DNA of 9,451 nucleotides, taken from CAYVUI01 sp964454745. Its GTDB lineage: Bacteria > Planctomycetota > Phycisphaerae > Sedimentisphaerales > Anaerohalosphaeraceae. The stretch's first letter is position 1. The number at the start of each line of letters is the position of its first letter. Below, in pieces: positions 5,674-9,451 of this stretch. Location of the stretch: positions 1-9,451 of the forward strand of contig CAYVUI010000141.1 in assembly GCA_964454745.1 (NCBI GenBank). Direction: 5' to 3'. Below the pieces are notes generated by a model. The model ran no database searches. It was given only the letters and a program-made list of their open reading frames with translations, and was not told the DNA's origin. The translations under genes were made by a program, and so were the position numbers.

Positions 5674-6621
5674 ATGCAAAACGAAATCAAACGTACAATT
5701 CAGGTTCCGGCGAATTCGCCCCTGAAAGAGTCGGGTTATGCGGATTTTCTCGTGGAATCGTACCAGCTTTTCAGGCAGTTTCCCCAGTATCTCGGCGGTG
5801 GGGAGGATATCAATTGCCTCGAACTGGCACATTTGATCCCGGATGTGCCTGAATCCATCATCGCGATTTACCTCGGCATCAATGACGCGGTATGCAATAA
5901 GGGCCTGGTTAGTCCGTTTTTGGTCCGTCACGGCCACAACAATGTCTTTGTCTTTGACCAGCAGCACTACGCGGGCAAAGACGACGTCCCTTCCGGCACG
6001 ATTGACGCCAAAGAGGTTCTCAAGGGCTTTGAGCCGCCCAATGAGACATGGAACCCCAACTGGACGTACGTCATGATCGCCGACCCCAAGCGGACTTTTG
6101 AGAGTCTCTGGCAGGAAAAGGGCTACGTGGATATGATCGCCGCGAAGTTTGAGGATTTCACCATGCTCTCCGATCCAAAGAAATCACAGGTTTGCACCTT
6201 CATCGATCCCAAGGCCTTTGAGCACCCGGTCAATCAGTCCAGGGATTATCTCAAAGCGGCCCGCGACCGGGGCCAGAAACTCGCCGGTGAATTTACAGTT
6301 CCCAGTGGTATCGAGGGCGAAACAGAAGGCCTTGAACCGGTCATTCTCCACCAGGGCGAAAAGCTCTATGTCGCTACGACGGATTTCGGCCCCTGTGCCC
6401 ATGCCTGGTCGAATCTCCACCCACAGAACGAACAGTACGCCGTCATCAATGAAAACTCAGCGGTTCCGCTGGACCTGGTAATTGCCAAACCCCCCGTCAA
6501 GGCTCAGTACGCCAAGGGACTCATCCCGGCCAAAGGCTCGGCGGATATGACCACGGACTGGTTCTACAGGGGGTCGCGTATCGTACGGGAGCCGATTCTT
6601 CAGGGAACATTTAAAGGATAA
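5674..6621 (+). CDS. Conserved-looking protein of unknown function, operon partner of the mannitol dehydrogenase-like gene
   Basis: I do not recognise this family. From the ATG at 5674 it has 315 residues; GAGG at 5664-5667 lies 6 bases ahead. An earlier in-frame ATG at 5644 would add ten residues but has no ribosome site. The protein looks soluble and cytoplasmic: no signal peptide or membrane helix. Possible functional clusters are RHGHNN (85-90) followed by FVFDQQHY (92-99), and FGPCAHAW (238-245), which mix His, Asp, Gln and Cys as metal- or sugar-binding sites often do. A middle region, GFEPPNETWNPNWTYVMIADPKR in part, is rich in Trp and Asn. The next gene starts 12 bases after the stop, so the two are surely cotranscribed. 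A role in sugar or polyol phosphate handling is inferred only from that context. Confidence 0.88.
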   Translation: MQNEIKRTIQVPANSPLKESGYADFLVESYQLFRQFPQYLGGGEDINCLELAHLIPDVPESIIAIYLGINDAVCNKGLVSPFLVRHGHNNVFVFDQQHYAGKDDVPSGTIDAKEVLKGFEPPNETWNPNWTYVMIADPKRTFESLWQEKGYVDMIAAKFEDFTMLSDPKKSQVCTFIDPKAFEHPVNQSRDYLKAARDRGQKLAGEFTVPSGIEGETEGLEPVILHQGEKLYVATTDFGPCAHAWSNLHPQNEQYAVINENSAVPLDLVIAKPPVKAQYAKGLIPAKGSADMTTDWFYRGSRIVREPILQGTFKG

Positions 6622-6633
6622 GAGAGGTTGGAT

Positions 6634-7923
6634 ATGAAGCGGGTTTTTGTCGGATTTGGTTTTGGACCGATCCAGTCGGGTCTTTTTGTCAGCGAGGCAT
6701 ACCGCAGCGGTAAATTTGACCGGATTGTAGTCGCGGAGATCGACGCGGAGCTGGTTGCCGCCCTTCGTGCAGGCAACGGCTGCTACCATGTCAATATCGC
6801 CGGGCGTGATGTACTTCAAACCGAAGAGATTCGCAACGTTTGTTTCCTCAATCCAACGAATGACAAAGACCGACGGGAGCTGATCGAGGCCCTGTCCGAG
6901 GCGACGGAGATCGTCACAAGCCTTCCCAGCGTAAAGTTTTACACTGCCGGGGGCGAAAACTCCCCTGCCGGGCTGATCGCAAAAGGGCTGATGAGCAATC
7001 CCGAGGGTCAGACCATCATCTACACCGCGGAAAACAACAACCACGCAGCGGAAGTACTGGATGAAAAAATAGCGGAATTCGTAAATCAAGATCCTAAAGG
7101 CAAAGAAATAAATCTTTCACATCGCGTCCAGACCCTCAATACCGTCATCGGCAAGATGTCCCAGGTTGTCCACGGCAAGGAGATGATCGATAGCCTCAAG
7201 CTCAAACCGATGACCGACGGAATCGACCGGGCATTTCTCGTCGAGGCATTTAATCGCATCCTGGTCACCCGATGCCGACTGGATGGCTTCAAACCGGGCA
7301 TCAAGGTTTTCCTCGAAAAAGACGATCTGCTTCCCTTTGAATATGCCAAGCTTTACGGCCATAACGCGATTCATGCGCTGCTGGCTTATCTTGCGCGGCT
7401 TAGAAATCTTTCCCAGATGTCCCAGCTCCTCCAGCACGCAGACCTTATCGCTGTCGGCCGGGAGGCCTTTATCAACGAATCAGGTGGAGCCCTGGTTAAA
7501 AAATACGCGAACCTCGGCGATCCGCTGTTTACCGAGGACGGCTATCGTGATTATGCCGAGGACCTGCTTACCCGGATGACCAATCCGTACCTCAACGATG
7601 CCGTGGCCCGGGCCGCACGTGACCCACTCCGCAAACTGGGACCGGATGACCGTATTTTCGGAACCATGTGCCTGGCACTCGAAGAAGGCATCGAACCGTT
7701 AAGCATGGCGACAGGAGCCCTGGCGGGCCTGGATGTCCTGATCAGCGATCCCGGAGAATACGGCCTTTCAGAACAGCAACCGGCAAGCTGGAAAGACCTT
7801 ACCAAGGACGATATCTACGAGCTGCTCAAATGGCTCTGGAAAGATAAACACAGCAAACATCTCGACAGTGTGAGCCGGCTTTTAGTGAATGCCAAAGAAG
7901 ACCTCCGCAAGCTTATATCCTGA
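6634..7923 (+). CDS. Mannitol dehydrogenase / mannitol-1-phosphate 5-dehydrogenase superfamily protein
   Basis: The 429-residue protein has the two-domain plan of polyol-specific long-chain dehydrogenases, which interconvert a polyol (or its phosphate) and a ketose with NAD(P). The N-terminal Rossmann loop is GFGFGPIQSG (7-16); VVAEID ends the second strand with an acidic residue (E35 or D37), favouring NAD. YTAENNNHAA (130-139) resembles the ENN segment of the family. K239-x4-N244-x2-H247 matches the family's catalytic Lys/Asn/His set, and RDPLRKLGPDDR (329-340) matches the C-terminal helical domain. The usual VDRI signature region instead reads LNTVIGKMS, so this is a divergent subgroup and the substrate is uncertain; I therefore withhold mtlD. 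The ATG at 6634 is chosen over a TTG at 6628 because AGAGAGG (6621-6627) then lies 6 bases ahead. Confidence 0.88.
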   Translation: MKRVFVGFGFGPIQSGLFVSEAYRSGKFDRIVVAEIDAELVAALRAGNGCYHVNIAGRDVLQTEEIRNVCFLNPTNDKDRRELIEALSEATEIVTSLPSVKFYTAGGENSPAGLIAKGLMSNPEGQTIIYTAENNNHAAEVLDEKIAEFVNQDPKGKEINLSHRVQTLNTVIGKMSQVVHGKEMIDSLKLKPMTDGIDRAFLVEAFNRILVTRCRLDGFKPGIKVFLEKDDLLPFEYAKLYGHNAIHALLAYLARLRNLSQMSQLLQHADLIAVGREAFINESGGALVKKYANLGDPLFTEDGYRDYAEDLLTRMTNPYLNDAVARAARDPLRKLGPDDRIFGTMCLALEEGIEPLSMATGALAGLDVLISDPGEYGLSEQQPASWKDLTKDDIYELLKWLWKDKHSKHLDSVSRLLVNAKEDLRKLIS

Positions 7924-8143
7924 CATCAAAAACGCCCGATAATCATATCCGAAGGATAATTTCCGCTCCAAGGCAAGAATTTTCCGGTAAGAAATCCCCC
8001 TCTGGCAATGCTTTGCGCGTTGACGGGTGACGATATTCAAACCGAATTGGGAAACTACTTAATACGAAGGGACTTTTCGCCGAAATCTCCGATACTAAGG
8101 GATTGGGGTGAAGTGGAGATATTGACTACATTTAGACAGAGAC
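7924..8143. other. Intergenic region before the first Hpt-receiver gene, with a spaced direct repeat
   Basis: No gene is visible in these 220 bases. A small hairpin, TATCC-GAA-GGATA (7946-7958), follows the dehydrogenase gene but has no real T tract. ATACGAAGGGA (8062-8072) and ATACTAAGGGA (8092-8102) match at 10 of 11 bases and start exactly 30 bases apart, on the same face of the helix, which suits an operator. I see no convincing sigma70 promoter; TTGACG at about 8020 has no -10 partner. Confidence 0.45.
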
Positions 8144-8992
8144 ATGGATAAAGACATTTTTAAAGTGATTCGCAATAATGGAGAACTTCCGGATTTCCAC
8201 ACCGTGGATCTCTCAACAATCGTTGAGGATATCTGGGAGGCGTACATCGAATCCTCCATCTCCCTGCTGAATGAACTCGAAGCCGCGGCGATGGCCTTTG
8301 AATCCGGTCAGAATGTTGAGGAAGATGCCGCTGCTACCCGCAGAACTCTCCACACCCTCAAGGGTGAGGCCGGGATGACAGGCTTTATGGACCTTCACAA
8401 CCTCTGCCATGAAGCGGAAACGGCGTTTGAAGACATGGCTCAGCAGGGCTGTGCGGCCGATATGGTGCTTCGGGTCAAAGACTGGATGATGTCGGCAATC
8501 GAATATGCCGCCACGGCGGAACGCGGAGTTGACGCGGTTTTCAACCTGGAGGATCCGGATGCGAAAGGCAAAATTAAGGCATTATGCATCGAAGATGACC
8601 TGTTATGCCAGAAACGCCTGGATATGATCCTAAGCGACTTTTGCCAGTGTGACTTTGCAGACAACGGCAGGCTGGGCTTTGAGAAGTTCAAACACTCACT
8701 TGAATCCGGCCCGCAGTATGAACTGATCACCCTGGACATCCAGATGCCCGAATGGGACGGTCACGAAACCCTCAAACATATCCGCGAATATGAGGCTCAA
8801 AAAGGCATACTCGGTCTTGACGGCGTCAAGGTAATCATGCTGACCTCTCAGGGCACGCCGGAACATATCTTCAGCTCTTTCCGCGAGGGCTGTGAAGCGT
8901 ATGTCTTCAAGTCTTTTATGGGCGAAAAACTCCTTGATGAGATGACCAAGCTTAACCTGCTCCGCTCGCGGACGCAATACAGCCTGCGATAA
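8144..8992 (+). CDS. Hpt-receiver two-component protein without an output domain
   Basis: The 282-residue protein joins an N-terminal histidine phosphotransfer domain to a C-terminal CheY-like receiver. The Hpt motif LHTLKGEAGM places the phospho-histidine at H70, within a predicted helical bundle of about residues 20-135. The receiver (about 143-275) has the acidic pocket E150/D151/D152, phospho-acceptor D198 in LDIQMPEWDG, T234 in MLTS and K256 in VFKSF, where the usual proline after the lysine is serine. There is no kinase ATPase domain and no DNA-binding or enzymatic output domain, so it should relay phosphate between an unseen kinase and other partners, perhaps within one chain. The ATG is the only good start after an upstream in-frame stop at 8123; its ribosome site is weak. 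A paralog follows at 9205. Confidence 0.93.
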   Translation: MDKDIFKVIRNNGELPDFHTVDLSTIVEDIWEAYIESSISLLNELEAAAMAFESGQNVEEDAAATRRTLHTLKGEAGMTGFMDLHNLCHEAETAFEDMAQQGCAADMVLRVKDWMMSAIEYAATAERGVDAVFNLEDPDAKGKIKALCIEDDLLCQKRLDMILSDFCQCDFADNGRLGFEKFKHSLESGPQYELITLDIQMPEWDGHETLKHIREYEAQKGILGLDGVKVIMLTSQGTPEHIFSSFREGCEAYVFKSFMGEKLLDEMTKLNLLRSRTQYSLR

Positions 8993-9204
8993 GAATCGTC
9001 CGATAAATTCCCTGTCCGAGAGCCTGACAGCGCATCTTTTTTCCATCACACTCAAACCAGATTTTTTCCAGGTATATTCCGTAAAAATCCGGCAAGCTAA
9101 TCCTTTTTTTGGCCGATATCCTGTGTAAGTAAACGAAAAGGTAAGGTGATGATTGTATAACCCCGCTCAGCTCAAACCGGCTGAAAGGAAGTGAAAGTTA
9201 TCAG
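8993..9204. other. Intergenic region between the two Hpt paralogs
   Basis: These 212 bases hold no supported gene. CTGTC (9012-9016) and GACAG (9026-9030) could form a five-pair stem, with TTTTTT at 9037-9042 six bases later, a weak terminator candidate. T runs recur at 9062-9067 and 9104-9110. TATAAC (9156-9161) resembles a -10 box, without a matching -35 box. A 5-bp hairpin (9167-9171 with 9180-9184) precedes AAGGA, which is about 15 bases from the next ATG. Confidence 0.35.
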
Positions 9205-9451
9205 ATGAAACGTGAGCTATTTCAGGCCCTGCGAACCGGGGAGAAACTCCCCAGTCCTAATGAGATCGACCTCAATGGTCTGATCGAGGATACGTGGAAT
9301 GAGTATTACGATTCCGCGATGCTGGTGCTCGATAATATTGAGCAGAAAACACTCCAGCTCGAAAATGGCCAGCAGCTCGAAGAAACCGCCCGCAGTATTA
9401 AACAAATGCTCCATACCCTCAAGGGGCAATCGGGAATGGCCGGCCTTGGAG
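9205..9451 (+). CDS. Second Hpt-domain protein, paralog of the 8144 gene, cut by the window end
   Basis: The frame is open from ATG 9205 to the right edge (82 codons). It aligns gaplessly with the first 81 residues of the 8144 product, with roughly 35% identity, including the IEDTW/VEDIW segment and LHTLKGQSGM. The phospho-histidine is H70, the same residue number as in the neighbour. This equality fixes the start even though the nearest AAGGA lies about 15 bases upstream. A receiver domain probably follows beyond the window, as in the paralog, but it is not seen. The pair looks like a tandem gene duplication that has since diverged. Confidence 0.9.
   Translation, partial: MKRELFQALRTGEKLPSPNEIDLNGLIEDTWNEYYDSAMLVLDNIEQKTLQLENGQQLEETARSIKQMLHTLKGQSGMAGLG

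Noticed and set aside
5121..5967. Several minus-strand open frames opposite the end of topA and the start of the next gene
   Set aside because: They are shadows of coding sequence: the Phe/Leu-rich runs are the complement of the lysine codons of the TopA tail.
6628..6630. TTG start for the mannitol dehydrogenase-like gene
   Set aside because: It directly abuts the AGAGAGG ribosome site; the ATG at 6634 is 6 bases away and begins right at the Rossmann strand.

Overview
The window reads as bacterial chromosome of about 50% GC with mostly housekeeping genes on the plus strand, plus one short AT-rich island on the minus strand. The gene set and style suggest an environmental planctomycete, perhaps of the Phycisphaerae type: most genes have weak Shine-Dalgarno sites, topoisomerase I has a lysine-repeat tail, and there are tandem stand-alone Hpt-receiver proteins. 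That placement is an impression from gene character, not from a marker gene; no rRNA or tRNA lies in the window.

Positions 1-2146 hold an arginine-biosynthesis run: the 3' part of acetylornithine aminotransferase (argD), ornithine carbamoyltransferase (argF, overlapping argD by 4 bases) and an ITPase/RdgB-type house-cleaning pyrophosphatase, all closely packed. Converging on them from the minus strand (2187-2685) are two small genes. Each encodes a 69-residue, histidine-rich protein with one membrane span, and the two proteins are paralogs. Their likely terminator lies inside the 3' coding end of the pyrophosphatase gene. The downstream small gene has a near-perfect Shine-Dalgarno that can fold into a hairpin. 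This pair is the best candidate for something undescribed.

A 338-base AT-rich gap (2686-3023) separates the small genes from topA (3024-5492) and must hold the divergent promoters. It shows a TTGACA box, three GTATG motifs exactly 17 bases apart, and a stem-loop in the topA leader. TopA is complete, with the TOPRIM domain, active-site tyrosine, three C4 zinc ribbons and a KKKT[A/T] tail. It carries a recent-looking 18-base tandem duplication. A clear intrinsic terminator follows it.

Positions 5674-7923 form a two-gene operon: a 315-residue protein I cannot assign, and a divergent member of the mannitol dehydrogenase / mannitol-1-phosphate 5-dehydrogenase superfamily. Positions 8144 to the window end hold two tandem paralogous signalling genes. 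The first is a complete Hpt-receiver protein without an output domain. The second is cut by the window edge but aligns to the first without gaps and has its phospho-histidine at the same residue number.
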